64,000 nucleotides of DNA, from positions 451,191 through 515,190 of the forward strand of contig MNCI01018178.1 of NCBI GenBank assembly GCA_015680685.1. Reading direction: 5' to 3'. Numbering within the stretch: the stretch's first letter is position 1; each line of letters starts with the position of its first letter. The translations under genes and the position numbers were made by a program. The notes beneath the pieces were generated by a model. It saw nothing but the letters and a program-made list of their open reading frames with translations. It did not search any database and was not told where the DNA came from. The stretch comes from Gnetum montanum. Its lineage: Eukaryota > Streptophyta > Gnetopsida > Gnetales > Gnetaceae. Of this stretch, positions 1 to 11,653 are shown in pieces.

Positions 1-120
1 AATAATCACAATAGAACCATGGATTAGCAATCATTGTGTAACCTTAAAAAATTTAGGACNTAATAATCACAATAGAACCATGGATTAGCAATCATTGTGT
101 AACCTTAAAAAATTTAGGAC
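1..120. repeat. 59-bp duplication around a single N
   Basis: Bases 1-59 recur exactly at 62-120, with a lone N at position 60 and one extra t at 61. The same pattern (perfect direct copy, one N, perfect direct copy) occurs four more times in the window in unrelated sequence. This is most simply an unmerged overlap of two contig ends rather than a biological repeat. The first copy starts at the window edge and may be longer. Confidence 0.85.
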
Positions 121-511
121 ACCTTAACTCTTGAGGGTAGTTACACTTTGCTAAGTTGTGATTATGGTTGATTTAATTAACTCAATTATTATTTCTATTT
201 ACGCCTTATCATTGACAAGTCATCCTAGAGATCGTTGGAAGGGTTAACATGGAAAAATTTGATGTTTTTATATATGATTAAGGTTACTAACCCTTGGGGG
301 AGTTAGAAAATTTTTTCAAAAATTACATTGGAAACCTTAAGGTTTGTGGCACCCATGTTAAAGATCTTCCTCCATTAAGTGTAGGATCGAAAACGGAATG
401 ATTTGGACAAATGATTTGAAAGTTATGGACTTTAGAAGGTTTTGGGCTCTGAAAATTTACAAAAATTCCGTGAGTGTTATGAGTAAATTGCAAAAAATTA
501 TAAAGTATCGG

Positions 512-557
512 GTGGTATATATAGTATTTTTGCATTGTTTCAATGAGGCCTCATCAA
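512..557 (-). promoter_or_regulatory. LTR-like palindrome plus TATA module inside the 3' noncoding region
   Basis: The 15-mer caatgaggcctcatc at 541-555 contains the perfect palindrome ATGAGGCCTCAT. It is identical to 9362-9376 in the U3 part of the 5' LTR. On the minus strand it lies about 20 bases upstream of a TATATATA string at 516-523, mirroring palindrome-then-TATAAATA order in the LTR (9299-9375). A2 has a weaker equivalent near 34450-34485. A second, internal promoter for the frame that follows is an inference; nothing shows it is used. Confidence 0.4.
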
Positions 558-2439
558 TGGGGCCTTTTTGACACAGTTGTTGATCATTGTTGACTTTTGC
601 TGACTTTGGTCAAACTTTCAAAATACAAGGAATTTTTCAATGAAATTGGGGTCAAATGAAAGCTTAGAAGACCAAGAATAGTATAAAATCATGAGAATAG
701 GATGTTGAAGTTCATAAATTTGAGAAAATGGAGAAAAATTAATTTAATGGATGAATGTAATGAAAGATTAAGGAGTAATGAGAAATTTACACAATGGAAA
801 ATATGAAATATAGGATTGTAGTGATGTCAAAGGTAAGGAACCTTAACTAATCAAGCCAAAAGCTATGCAAGTGGATCCTCCCCATAGTAGGCTCATGCCC
901 TTTTTAACCTTGAATTACCTCAACTAAGGAGTCCATGGGCCCTGTAGACAATTTAATGATCATGACAAGTTAAGGACCAACCCAAAAAGAATCCACTCAA
1001 GAATCCCAGCACATCAGACTAAGACATGGAGCATAACATAGAACTTGGTAGTGAGGTGAGTTATGGCAGCATGGATGGATGATAGAGAAGGTGGAATGGA
1101 GTTCCAAATTGAGGTCATAAGAAGTCCCTTGTGAAATTGTGGTTAAAATGACCCGAGAAGTTCCATCCTCAGTCTAGACCAAAACCATTCTCTTTTAGTG
1201 ACTTCGCATCACCACTCTAAGATCAATCCAGCCACTCGAGAGACAAGAGTGTCCCTACAAGACAACCACCATTCCAAAAAGAGGAGAGAGAAGTAGGAAG
1301 TGAGAGAGAGAGAGAGGGCCTTAGTTAGAGAAAACCTTCAAGCATAGGTGTATGTCTTTCGAGTCCTATAACTAGTGCTTGTAGGCCTTTTATTTGTCCA
1401 AGTGGTATGGTTTGAACTCTAATTTATCTTTTTTTTTGAAATGGGAACTACACCATGCGAGGACTTATTCAAGTTAAAGGGATGTTCTTTGAACTCCCAT
1501 CATGTTTGGTTTTTTTTTTAAATGATGGGAACCACATCATGCAACAACTCTATTTGTCTTCCTATCATTGGGTGGTATGGAACAGTAAGAAGTCCATGAA
1601 AAACACTCAAGCACTTAAGCAAGAAGAAGATTACAAAGAGTATTGAGTCCCCTTGAAGTCACACCCTTTACAAATCTTTGGATCCTTCCTAATTCCAAAA
1701 CTACCAAGGTCACTAATTGATTAAAAGTTTCTTTTAATGAAAAAGGGACCTCAAATTCCCAAAACAAGAAAAACCATAGAGTTCATTGGATGGGTGGATG
1801 ATGTGGACTCACTGCCTATTCCATGAAAATAAAACCATGCCAAAGTCATTAAACATTAGAATTCAAAAATAGAAATCGGACATTAACAATCACACATTAA
1901 GGACAAACCATCATTAGCAAATAGCAACAGCAGCATTGTGTCCTGTGTCAACAAAGAAAATTTATTAGCAAAAATGAGAAAATGTCACACTTATTCAAAA
2001 GAAAATAAATAAATAAAATATATAAGAAAGTGTAAAAGAATCAAGAAAATTTAAATGTACTAAAAATGGTATAAAATTTGAAAAATTTGAAAATAAAAAA
2101 TTTGTAAAATAAAAAATGTGAAAAAAAGGTAGAAAAATTGAGAGCCATGGTAATGGTCAGCATGGATGGCCATCTCCCCCATGACTGAGTTGGAAGGAGG
2201 AGATCCGAGAAATAGAACATGGTTGTCCATCTAGTGAGGTAGTAGTTATACTAGCTAGTCTTGGTTCTAGGAAAGGTCTAACTTGTTGGATATTGATCAA
2301 CTACTTTTTATTTGAGCTATCAGGTTTGTAAATTATCATGGCCCTAGAGGGGAAGGTTTGATCAATTATATAAGGCTCTTCCCACAATGTTTAAAATTTT
2401 GCCTTTTGAGATACATGTGTGGGTTTCCAGTAAAGGACC

Positions 2440-3440
2440 TTATCTCAATTGAAACCTTACTTTTCTAATTCTAAGGTCATGGCATTGCTTGCTAAATGCC
2501 TTGTTTACCTCATTCAAAGATAGGGCCACTAAGTGATTTTTGTCTAGCACATTTAGATTGATCAATCTTTCCTTTTGTGCTAAACTTAGGTTAAGGTTTA
2601 GATCATAGGCTGTTGAGAGTATATGGAGCTCAAATTGAATTGGGAGTGTTGGAAGTTTCCCGTACACTAACTCATTAGGAGGATATCCAATAGGAAGTTT
2701 TCAAGTTGATCGGTAAGCCCAAAGAGCATCATTAAGTTTTGTGCTCCAATCCTTCCTATATTTGCTAATGGTTTGTGTTAATATCTTTGTAATCTCCCAG
2801 TTGGTTACCTTTTCTTGACCATTGGCTTGGGGGTGGTAAGGTATTGTTAATTTATGTTCTACCCCCAAGCATTGCATTAATTTTCTAAATGTGGCACCCA
2901 TGAAATGAGTTCCATTATCAAAAATTAGTGAACATGGCACCCCAAACCTATTTACAATATGTTGTTGTATAAATTTGGTGGCAATGGATGACGTGCAATC
3001 TATAATGATTGCCACTGCAACTCATTTTGTGTAATAGTCAATTGATACTAAAATATACGCTTTCCTGTTAAACATGGGTGTGATAGGACCCATGAAGTCA
3101 ATGACCCATATGTCAAAAGGTTCTAGTGGTTGAATCCATTGTTCAGGACCTTCCATCCGAGTGGTCATCCCTCCGTCATGTTGACAACATTCACAAGACT
3201 TGACAAACTAGTGGGCATCCCTAAAGATTGTGGGCCAATAGTATCTTGCCATCAGGATTTTTATGGCCATGCATCTTCCTACATAGTGGCCTTTGCAAGG
3301 TCCTTCATGAGCATCCTAGAGAATGCATAATTGATATTCGTCACGAACACACCAACAGATCAGGCCATTGACACACACCTTGTAAAGGTGTCTATTAATT
3401 TCCATGAAGTATTTGACCTGATGAAAAAATTGTTGCTTTT
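2440..3440 (-). pseudogene. Integrase domain remnant of A1
   Basis: This would encode the enzyme that inserts element cDNA into the genome. On the minus strand an N-terminal zinc-binding segment lies near 3210-3440. The catalytic core at 2701-3050 follows, with SIDYYTK (first Asp), FDNGTHF (second Asp) and PYHPQANGQEKVTN (region of the Glu). In the last motif the family order V-E has become E-K, so the third acidic residue is displaced or lost. The C-terminal part at 2440-2667 contains the ELHILSTAYDLNL-type segment that follows the core in Athila-like pol. The core and C-terminal part are separated by a frame break near 2670-2700. It is non-functional as it stands. Confidence 0.85.
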
Positions 3441-4835
3441 TCATAAAATTCAAGTCTTGTGGCATCTCTTGAGTGAGAAGATATGTGAGGATGCCATTAT
3501 ACCATATTGCTTTTTCAAGCGTGTGTTCATTTATTGCTCCAGTAAAGAGGAGTTCATCTAGAAATTGATTAGAGAGTGGGCTTTCCTCCTCTTTGTTATC
3601 CCATCTTAAGCGAGAAATATGATCAACGATCACATTATTGATCCCTTTTTGATCTATCATAGTAAGATTGAATTCTTGCAAGATCACAAGCCACCATATA
3701 ACATCAAGGCTTATTGTCAGCTTATTCATAAGGAACTATGGTCTATATGTACAAATACCTTATAACCTAGCACATAATGTCTAAATTTTTTTAGTGCATA
3801 CACCACTGCCATTAATTCCTTCTTCGTGGTGGTGTAATTTAATTGTGCTCCCACAATGCTTCAACTCATGTAGTGGATATAATATGGATGTTTCTTATCA
3901 TCCATCTGCATGAGCATTTCTCCCAAAGAATATTTAGATGCATCTATCATGATAAGGAATGGTTTAGAACAATTTGGTGCTTGTAGAATTGGTGTTTCTA
4001 TGAGTTTCTCTTTTAATTTTTGGAATGCATGTTCACATTCCTTGGTCCAAATGAAAGATGCATCTTTCTTTGTAAGTTCTACCAATGGCTTTGAAATCTT
4101 AGAGAAATTCTCAATAAATTACCGGTAGTAACTAGTATGTCTAAGGAATGATCAAACATATTTTACAATCTTTGTTTGGTGTGTTATTCCTTGAATTACC
4201 CTTATCTTTTCTGGGTTTACCTCAATCCCTTTCTGCAAAATTTGGTGCTCTAGCACAATGGCTTCTTGGACCATGAGATGGCTCTATTTCTAGTTGAGTT
4301 GTAGGTTTGTCTTAACACATCTCTTCAGTACTTGCTCAAGTCAGTCCAAGGCTTACTCAAAGATAGCTACATAGGTGGAGAAGTCATCCATGAAGACTTC
4401 AATAGCACTACTAATCTATTGTTGAAAGATACAAAGGACCAAGCATTGAAATGTTGCAGGGGCATTGCATAGGCCAAACAACATCATACAGTATGCAAAA
4501 GTTCCCTAGAGACTTGCAAATGTTGTCTTGGCCTAGTCTTCTAGCACAATTTAGATTTGGTTATAGCCACTATAATTGTCCAAGAAACTATAATAACAAT
4601 GCCAAAATATGGTGTCTAATATTTTATCCACAAATGGAAAAGGAAAGTGATCCTTAAATGTTGCCATATTTAACAACCTAAAGTCAATACAAACCTGCCA
4701 TTTACCATCCTTCTTTGATACAATTATGAGTGGGCTAACCCACTCACTATCCACAATTAGACAGATAAACCCTCTCTTGAGGTATTGCTCTATTTCCTCC
4801 TTAATGATTTACTTCAATTTGGGATTTAGCTTCCT
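3441..4835 (-). pseudogene. Reverse transcriptase and RNase H remnant of A1
   Basis: RT copies element RNA into DNA and RNase H removes the RNA template. On the minus strand RT begins near 4800 with SEWVSPLIIVSKKDGKW and RVCIDFR-like text, continues with KDHFPFPFVDKIL and FLDNYSGYNQI, and has the catalytic FMDDF at 4383-4394. RNase H follows at about 3590-4085, with the FIWTKECEHAFQKLKEKL junction and a PFLIMIDASKYSLG segment that keeps the first Asp. The frame is split into at least four pieces by stops and shifts (near 4550, 4450, 4090 and 3730). FMDD rather than YVDD is normal for Athila-like RT. Confidence 0.87.
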
Positions 4836-4841
4836 TTGCAA

Positions 4842-5190
4842 TTACCTTCTAGGCTTCATGGTCGAGTCAGTGTAGATGCAGTGTTGACATATCCTTGGAT
4901 TGATTCCTGTTAGCTCTAGATATGACCAAGTGAAGACTATTAACCATTTATTCATTACTTTCAAAAACTTTTCTTTTTGTTTAGGAGAAAGCTTGGCATT
5001 AATGATGATTAGTTTATAATTCTTTAAAAATGCATACTCCATTCTGACTTGTAAAGTTTTTAGTTCTAAGGACTCCTGCTTAAAGTGATTAGGGATCTCC
5101 AACACTCCCCAACAGTTATCATCATCTTCATTAGAGAGTTGGAAATGGACTTGTTCAATTTTGTTCATGCTTTATACATATGCACAAGAT
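4842..5190 (-). pseudogene. Pre-RT segment of A1 pol
   Basis: An open stretch on the minus strand reads QESLELKTLQVRMEYAFLKN and then KLSPKQKEKFLKVMNKWLIVF and LELTGINPRIC. This matches the linker that lies between protease and RT in Athila/Tat-type polyproteins (LKPLP-like, then a helix, then I-x-GI-x-P-x-IC). The same segment is present in A2 at 38724-39131. It helps assign the family but has no enzymatic motif of its own. Confidence 0.75.
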
Positions 5191-5246
5191 AAGCTCTTAG
5201 TTGGCTCCATGCATATCATGCTACTATTTGAATTAGCTATCAGCCA

Positions 5247-5790
5247 CTAGGTGCCCTCTAGCTTTGTGATTGCTATGTACAGACACCATTGAATATTAAT
5301 TTCTTGTGCATACTGATTGCATGCCTTAATGTATGTACTTTTGATTAACCAAATATTTTGCATGCAATTACACCTATTATCATTGTACATGATGCATGGA
5401 ATATGGTTCTTCTTAATTTTTCTTAACTCATTCTTCTTAGATATTTCAAGAGATAAGTCCCTTATACCCATTCACTTATCGACCGTGCTTAACCAAGCCC
5501 TTCCCATGATGATGGGAAAGTCACTTCTACAATTGTTCACCTTGATTACCAGAAAATTAGCAGGATAGGACCATCCACAAATTGTGGTCACAATGTTCTC
5601 TACTAATCCCAAAGGGACTGTAATCAACTGATCTGCTAATTCTAGATGGATATTGCTCTTCTTAAGAGGTGGTAGGTTCCAGGCTTTGTACATATCATAG
5701 GAGATGCGGTTAACTCTAGAACTAGAGTCAAGAAGAGCCTTGCATGGCTCTTGTCTAGCAATCTGTAGAAAGATGAGCAAACTTCCTAAA
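5247..5790 (-). pseudogene. Aspartic protease remnant of A1
   Basis: The retropepsin-like domain would cut the polyprotein. The minus frame 5780-5472 reads ALLDSSSRVNRISYDMYKAW around the active site and ends with FPIIMGRAWL, the usual flap/C-terminal GRxWL of plant Ty3 proteases. The catalytic D-[ST]-G is D-S-S here. The homologous A2 text near 39540 retains D-S-G, so the change in A1 is secondary. A stop separates it from the 5247-5471 segment, which continues the linker to RT. Confidence 0.75.
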
Positions 5791-8350
5791 TCAAATCTTT
5801 TTTTAGGAAGTTTTCCATCCTTGATCTAGTTAGAAATAGCATGGGTTAGCATTATAGTGCAGATCTTAGGTGACACTTGGTTTGAAGGATGCTCAAAGAT
5901 ATTTTATGTAGAGGATGAGGGTAGTAGAGATGTAGGGTGATCAGTTGGAGTAGGTTGTGAGGGCTGGAGAGGACTACTAGGCTAGAAGAAAGGTCATTTT
6001 CTTGATTGATTATCTAGACCACTTGGTTGAAAAACTAGTTGTGAGTGTACAACCCTTATAGCATTTTGTTGCTACTGTTGTGGAGAAATTTCACCCTGCA
6101 TGGATGAAGTAGGAGGTAACTGAGTTAAAGGCAAAGGTGTAGGTGTAGATGGATTTAGAGGATGATAAGGATATGGATATGTATTTTTCCGTCAAGTAGA
6201 TGGTGAATGTGTTTGATGGTACTTTGGACGATAATAGTGATGCTGGAATGATGCATAACTTACCAAACTTCTAGGGAAGATAGGTTACTGAACATAGTAC
6301 CCGTATGGATTTGATTACCTATAAGGGTATTGTTACCTTGGTGGTGGCATTTCCCATGATTTTGGTTGATACCACTATTGGTACTATTCATAAGGTTGTA
6401 AAGGAGTTCCACCTGAGCAGTAAGCTTTTTGTTGTTGGTGGAACTGCCTTGGACTACCTTGAGGATAAATTAATCATCTTGGAGCTTTCCTATGTGCTAG
6501 GCAAGGATTTAATGCATACACTCTAGACTCTTGTAAGTGTGACACCATAGGGTAGCATCCCTTTGAATGTTCATATTAATAGATGTCATCATAGTCATTG
6601 CACAACTTCCTCTACTGCAGTAGCTTTGCCCTTACCTCTTTAGTAGGCATGTTCAACTTCTTTTACCTTATGTGATTACAATCACTATTTTTCTCTTTTG
6701 ATTCTTTAGCAATCTTCAAAGTGGTTTGAAACTTTTTGTCCAAAGAGTCCCATAACTTGTCAACCTTGGCTGAAATATCATAAACAGATTTTTGGATAGG
6801 CAAGGTCTTTCTGTTCACCACTTCATCAAGTGGTGACTCCTTGTCACAAATTTTGACCTCTTGTTTTTTGATGGATGGATCCTTGTTATATTCTTTAGGA
6901 ATTTTCCTTTTTCGTAGCTCACCTTCTTCTTTTGCTACCTACTCAATTAAGCTTTGGATGTGATGAGCTCTCATTTCAGACAACCTTCCTTGGGCATACA
7001 TACCAAGGGTTCTTCTTGTTTCTACTTTGAGCTCATCTATGATGTGGCAAAGTTTTTTCCTCTTAGAGTAACCATGGCCAAGTCATTTATGTAGGAGTGA
7101 ATAATATTGGCCCATGGAAACATCCAAGGGTTCATGTGCTAATTGTTTCTAGCCTTGGATTTGCCTTCTCAGGTTAGACACTCTAGAGTACGTTTGATAT
7201 TTGTCATTGAATAGTTCTAACATGATATTCCATATTCAAATAGATTCTAGTTCTAAGGACCAGTACCAACTTTTAGCTTCCTTAATGAGTCTCCTTGGAA
7301 AAATCTTGAGTTTCTACCACTTGTTCTTGATGTTCTATAAGGCACAGGCATCTTGAAAAGCTTATAGATGTGTCCGCGGATCAGAATTGTATCCCCTCTC
7401 AAATCTTGAGATATTGTTCATATCTAAGCACTTGATCAAACTATCCTTCATATTCCTAGTTGGAATTCTTATTTCCTCCACAATGTTAAGAATACTTCAA
7501 GTTTCCAATAAAGGTTCATCATCATCGTTGCATTGATGATGCCGATGATGGTTTTGGCCACCCCTTCAATTTTTGTGGCCTTTATAGTCATTGTTATTTT
7601 GTAAATCACCTTCATCATAGTTGTTTTAATGGGATCTTTCATGAGAACCATTAGATGAAGAGGATTTTTTAGAATTGGATGAAGAGGATGAAGAGGAAGG
7701 TGAACTGCCATCGCCCCGGCAGTGTCCACCACCACTCTTATGCTTTTTACAATCACCATCATTAGATACCTTGTTATTATGATGTTCGCCCAAGTCCCTA
7801 CCTTGGCTATCACTCTTTCTTGAACAAAGTTTATAAATACTTAATCACAAGGTCAAGTTCACACCCTTACCATCAGCAATAGGGGGTGGAAAATCTTCAT
7901 GTTGAGAACCTTCCAAGGGAGGATCCTCATTGTTCTCTTGATCTAGTAGGAAAAAAGGATTAGTGTAATGTTTCCCCTTTGTGGCTTCATGGAGTCTCTA
8001 TTGACATTTATCTCACTTACGTTTTTTTCAGTGGGAAAATAGTTTTGAGTATCATATCCATCCACAATGTACTCTATATGAAGATCTACTATTCCCAAAT
8101 TCTGAAGGGTTTTAAATAGCATTCCAGGCACAAATCTATTGTGGGGGGGGGGGGGGGGGGGGGGGGGANGCATAGATCTATCGGGGGCCAAAATGACATT
8201 GCCCTCCATATCACACCATTGAATTTTTTCATCCTAATGTAGGATGAAGATGAAATTCAACACAAACTCATCTAAATGAGTATATACCACCTTCAATTCC
8301 TGTGGGATTGGTGGTTTAGTATCTTTCAGCTTACGAGAAGAAGAAGACAT
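5791..8350 (-). pseudogene. gag remnant of A1
   Basis: Gag forms the particle shell. The likely start is the minus ATG at 8350 (MSSSSRKLKD...). Beyond a low-complexity Ser/Asn/Asp-rich part (7500-7800) a capsid-like stretch reads IPTRNMKDSLIKCLDMNNISRF and AFQDACALQNIKNKW. It then reads YYSLLHKWPW-like text near 7100, equivalent to the Athila gag RCPHHG region. The same order is seen in A2 and A3. A Cys/His segment around 6510-6590 aligns with CDIYQYKHPKRCC of A2. Many stops interrupt it. Domain assignment rests on reading three copies side by side. Confidence 0.7.
8143..8170. repeat. Poly-G run with ambiguous base
   Basis: Twenty-five G residues (8143-8167) are followed by a and a single N at 8169. 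The run sits in the gag part of A1. A homopolymer of this length next to an N is more likely a sequencing or gap-closing fault than a real poly-proline tract on the minus strand. Confidence 0.7.
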
Positions 8351-8484
8351 TTTGTAAAACAAAATGAAATTGTCAATGTCCTTTTATAATTTATGTATAG
8401 TGGGAATGTTATGGACTTTTAGGTTCATACAATGATATTAGTGGTATCCACTTAGACCTAAATAGCACATGTTTCACAAACAAA

Positions 8485-8503
8485 TTTCCCAGTAACGATG
8501 CCA
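8485..8503 (-). promoter_or_regulatory. Primer binding site of A1
   Basis: The minus strand reads TGGCATCGTTACTGGGAA one base after the LTR end. It looks like a transition-mutated form of the TGGCGCCGTTGCCGGGGA type primer site used by Athila-like elements, which pairs with the 3' end of a tRNA. Position directly inside the LTR supports the assignment; the tRNA identity is inferred. Confidence 0.75.
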
Positions 8504-8504
8504 A

Positions 8505-9440
8505 TGATGAGCAGTGAGGTACCCCTATGTCCAACCATACGAATCATGAAGTGTTTGCATGCGACTTGGTTGAATTCCATGGACTTTATCATTTCTAGTT
8601 CACTAGCCCTTTAGTAAGTGAATCTAGCCTCAAGGTCAATCATTCTCCTTCCAATTACACTTATGATGTATGTTGGCATGGTTAAGTGTGACTAAGGCAT
8701 CCGATTTTTATCATTTTGTATTTTATAATTTGGTGTTTGAAATGTAGATAAAATAAGTTTAATTAACTAATATAAATTACTAATTAACTAATCATTTAAC
8801 TAATCCTAACATAAGTATCCATTTTCACTTTCTGTACATGTTCTAAACCCATGTATCCACTGCTAGGTGACCAAGCACTACGCTACTGGACATACCAAGC
8901 AATAATGCTATTGGGATTACCAAGCGAATACATGTTACACTTGAAGCAATTGTAGTTATGTATTTAACCTATCTAGCTTAATAACCTTATTAACTCAACT
9001 GCTAGAAAATATTTGTGACATAATTGAGAACCATTAACAAATGATTTAAAATATTGAATGCATAAATAAAAGAGCTAATTTATCCAAAGTGCTACAAGGT
9101 TTATCAGAAAGCTCATCTTTATTGCCGCACACATTGTCATGCTCAGGTACAACAATGCTCAAATAAAGATCTGTATACTCAATGACTCTTGTTACGAGCA
9201 CTCGAGGAAATTTTTTTTTTGACTTTTGAATGGAAAAAATATAAGAGCTTTGCTACTATTGAAAAATGGACTCCCCATAAATGTGGCTAGTAGGTGCGTA
9301 TTTATAGGCAATGAACAGACATTGCATCGATGAGACCTCATCAACATAGGATGAGATGCGTCAATGAGGCCTCATCGACATAGTTGCCTATGTTGACAAG
9401 GCTTCATCAACATAGCCAACCAACGATGACTCATCAACTA
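8505..9440 (-). repeat. 5' LTR of A1
   Basis: The plus-strand start tgatgagcag (minus end in CA) adjoins the primer site. The block aligns along its length with 31136-32021 (A2 3' LTR) and with the reverse complement of 54252-55118 (A3 LTR). Shared landmarks are the gattaccaagc block near 8920 and the TATAAATA box at 9299-9306. Upstream of the box (9322-9440, minus sense) are about three imperfect copies of a 25-40 bp unit centred on GATGAGGCCTCATC-type palindromes. The outer edge is blurred by B1. Confidence 0.85.
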
Positions 9441-9984
9441 CCCTAAGGAATTTCCTTGGATCTAATGGATATGAGGCAAAAGACCTAGGGAATACACCTC
9501 AAAACAAGAAAGAAACCCTTAGAATGGAATAAGTGACATAATATCTTATTAACAAGAGTGAATACAACTCAAGGAGAATTTCTAAACTCTGAACAAGGAC
9601 TTAGCAAACAAGTACATAAGCAACCTTGTAGACATCATCGGTGGAAGGGGTGATGATGTATCTACAAAGGACACCTCATCCCTAGACCCCTCATGATCTA
9701 GTACAAGGTTTGGCAAGGCACCATACTAGAACTATCCAATCTTGGCTACCTACATATCTATGACCATTGCAGAATTAGGGTCATGTAGTTCTCCATGTGA
9801 GGGTAGTATGAAGAGGACTTAGAGAGGGATGCAATAGGATGGATCCTACTACTGGTTTGGTACCACTAAGATGGGATAGGTTTTCTAACACTTGAGTACC
9901 ACTCAAGGGCACATTAGAGTGTTTCATGGCCCTTGAACAATGTGGAGAGACTAGGAGAACCTCCATCCTATGACCTCTCTCACA
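9437..9984 (-). repeat. 3' LTR of B1
   Basis: Aligns with 15264-15759 from the shared ggatctaatgg/agatctaatgg block to the common terminal ctctctcaca. It contains an extra stretch near 9545-9600 absent from the other LTR. The left border is uncertain between about 9402 and 9440, where it meets the A1 LTR. Confidence 0.75.
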
Positions 9985-11559
9985 ATCATCCCTCTCACAA
10001 AGAAGCAGCGTCCTTAGAGTGGAGCCTAGGATAAGCTTGAAGCATACACTTTAAGTATGGGTTTGGAGCTTCATCAATTTTGGGGATTCCCTCAACTTAA
10101 CTAATGCCAAGCTTAAATGAAGGTACCAACCCCAACACCTAATACATCCTTCCATCCATAACCTTGCCGGAAATGCAAAGGACACTTGGAGGAATTCAAA
10201 GACTCTTCCTACTCTATAACAAGAGGGATAAGTCCAACCTAAAGGGCCAATGTCTCTAGGGCATCTCCTAGATTTGTTCCTTTTCAGGTCTAGAGACTTG
10301 TCGTCTTACATAGACCCATACCTATGCAAGAAGATGTGCTCTTGTTCTACAAGTTCAATTGAGTTTTGTCTTGAATGGCTTCTTGACATTCATCAATTTC
10401 TTTTTTTTTATCATCAATTTTGAAGGCTCACGAGGACCACATTCAACCTTGGTGATGGACTTGGGAAACTATAATTGAAAGAGATGACATGCTCCAAAAG
10501 AGCCATTTCTCTGCAAGCAACTCAAGCTTGCTAGAATCATAGGTACACCTTTTGGCATCAAGACCCATGGGATCTTACTAGTCTAGCCATCAATAGGCTG
10601 GATCACCATGACCATACCATCCACATATTTTCTTTTCTTTTCTTGCATCAGCATCTATTTAGGCTAGTAAAAGGGGAGTTGAGCATGATCTCCCTTCGAA
10701 ATAAGGCTTAGAGGAAAATCTCTTCAATCTAATTTCACCATCCACAAACACACTAGCACTACAAACCTTATTTACAACATTCAACACAATATCCCATATT
10801 CACAGTAAGAGAGAAGATCTAGGATTTGTTTGGAAAGCCTCCCCAAAAGACTATCATAACATCCTAATCCAATCTTATCATCAGTATCCTTTGAGCTTGT
10901 CCAACATCAAGATTGCTAGCCCAATTGCTTAAACAAGTGGAGGATGGGTTGGGTAACCAACCCTAAGATAGTCGTCCATACACACATTTCATGCCACATG
11001 TTGCCACATGGTCCATTACAACCACTATATCTCATTAATGGGAAAGGATCAACTACACTTGCATCTTCTATCATGTCCTTCCCACAAGCACCATTTTATG
11101 AACACTTAGTCTAGGGAAGCATTTAGAATCATATCCAACGAAAACTACTATCATAAATTTTCTAGGAAACATCTAGGTTCCTAGAATCTAAATTTTTGCT
11201 ACCATGCCAAGAATGACCACAATTCTTGATCATCATATCCAATTGGATTTTTGAATCAGAAGGGAAGATCCTCTTTGGAAGGTTCCCTCAATAAGCAGGA
11301 ACAACAACCCAATTGCACTATAGTCATGGTACATACAAAAGTAGTCCACATAGCCAACATAACCATATTTTCCAACTACTACTAGTTCATGGAAGACATA
11401 GATTCATAGGTCTTACCCACATTCAATTTCATCTCAAAGCTCAAAAGCCAAAGAGTTCATCCCCCAAACTTTCATAGAGAGGGGTTCCATTTCATCATAG
11501 GAGGTCTAAGTTTTCATTTCATATACACTAGTCCATCCCATTTACAACATTTGTGGTGC

Positions 11560-11653
11560 ACAAGGCCACACCACTACCTATTACCATCAGACCCAATCAA
11601 TGAACNAACAAGGCCACACCACTACCTATTACCATCAGACCCAATCAATGAAC
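11560..11653. repeat. 46-bp duplication around a single N
   Basis: Bases 11560-11605 are repeated at 11608-11653, with N at 11606. The arrangement matches the other lone-N sites and points to an assembly overlap that was not merged. Confidence 0.85.

Larger units (their letters stand above)
1..2430 (-). other. Long 3' noncoding region of A1
   Basis: No open frame of family character is seen downstream (minus sense) of the integrase end at about 2440. Large parts align by eye to 34010-36080 in A2 and to 52020-53650 in A3. An example is the segment with gcttgaaggttttctctaac (minus) and the block reading ggatccacttgcat near 870-890. It contains short T/A-rich tracts (1428-1437, 1509-1519) and a GA-rich tract near 1280-1317. 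Conservation of a noncoding block across three decayed copies shows it belongs to the element and is not host DNA. Confidence 0.75.
1..9440 (-). mobile_element. Athila-like Ty3 LTR retrotransposon, copy A1 (left-truncated by window)
   Basis: Reading the minus strand from 9440 downward the order is 5' LTR, primer site, gag, protease, reverse transcriptase, RNase H, integrase and a long 3' noncoding region. This is the Ty3/gypsy order. Many stops and frame changes interrupt every domain, so the copy cannot be autonomous. The RT and pre-RT segments read like the Athila/Tat (OTA) group, with a KDHFPFPFVD segment and FMDD catalytic site. The degenerate primer site resembles the type used by Athila elements. 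A2 at 31136-41819 is a sister copy and shows what is missing beyond position 1: an extra coiled-coil frame and the 3' LTR. The right border abuts element B1 and is uncertain by about 40 bases. Confidence 0.88.

Noticed and set aside
1-540. Left end of the window as the 3' LTR of A1
   Set aside because: The region has a TATA-like string and an LTR palindrome, but it aligns with the internal noncoding block of A2 and not with the LTR at 8505-9440.
7943-8209. Minus ORF with poly-proline tract
   Set aside because: The prolines come from the 25-G run next to an N; the run is probably a sequencing fault and the surrounding text is gag remnant of A1.
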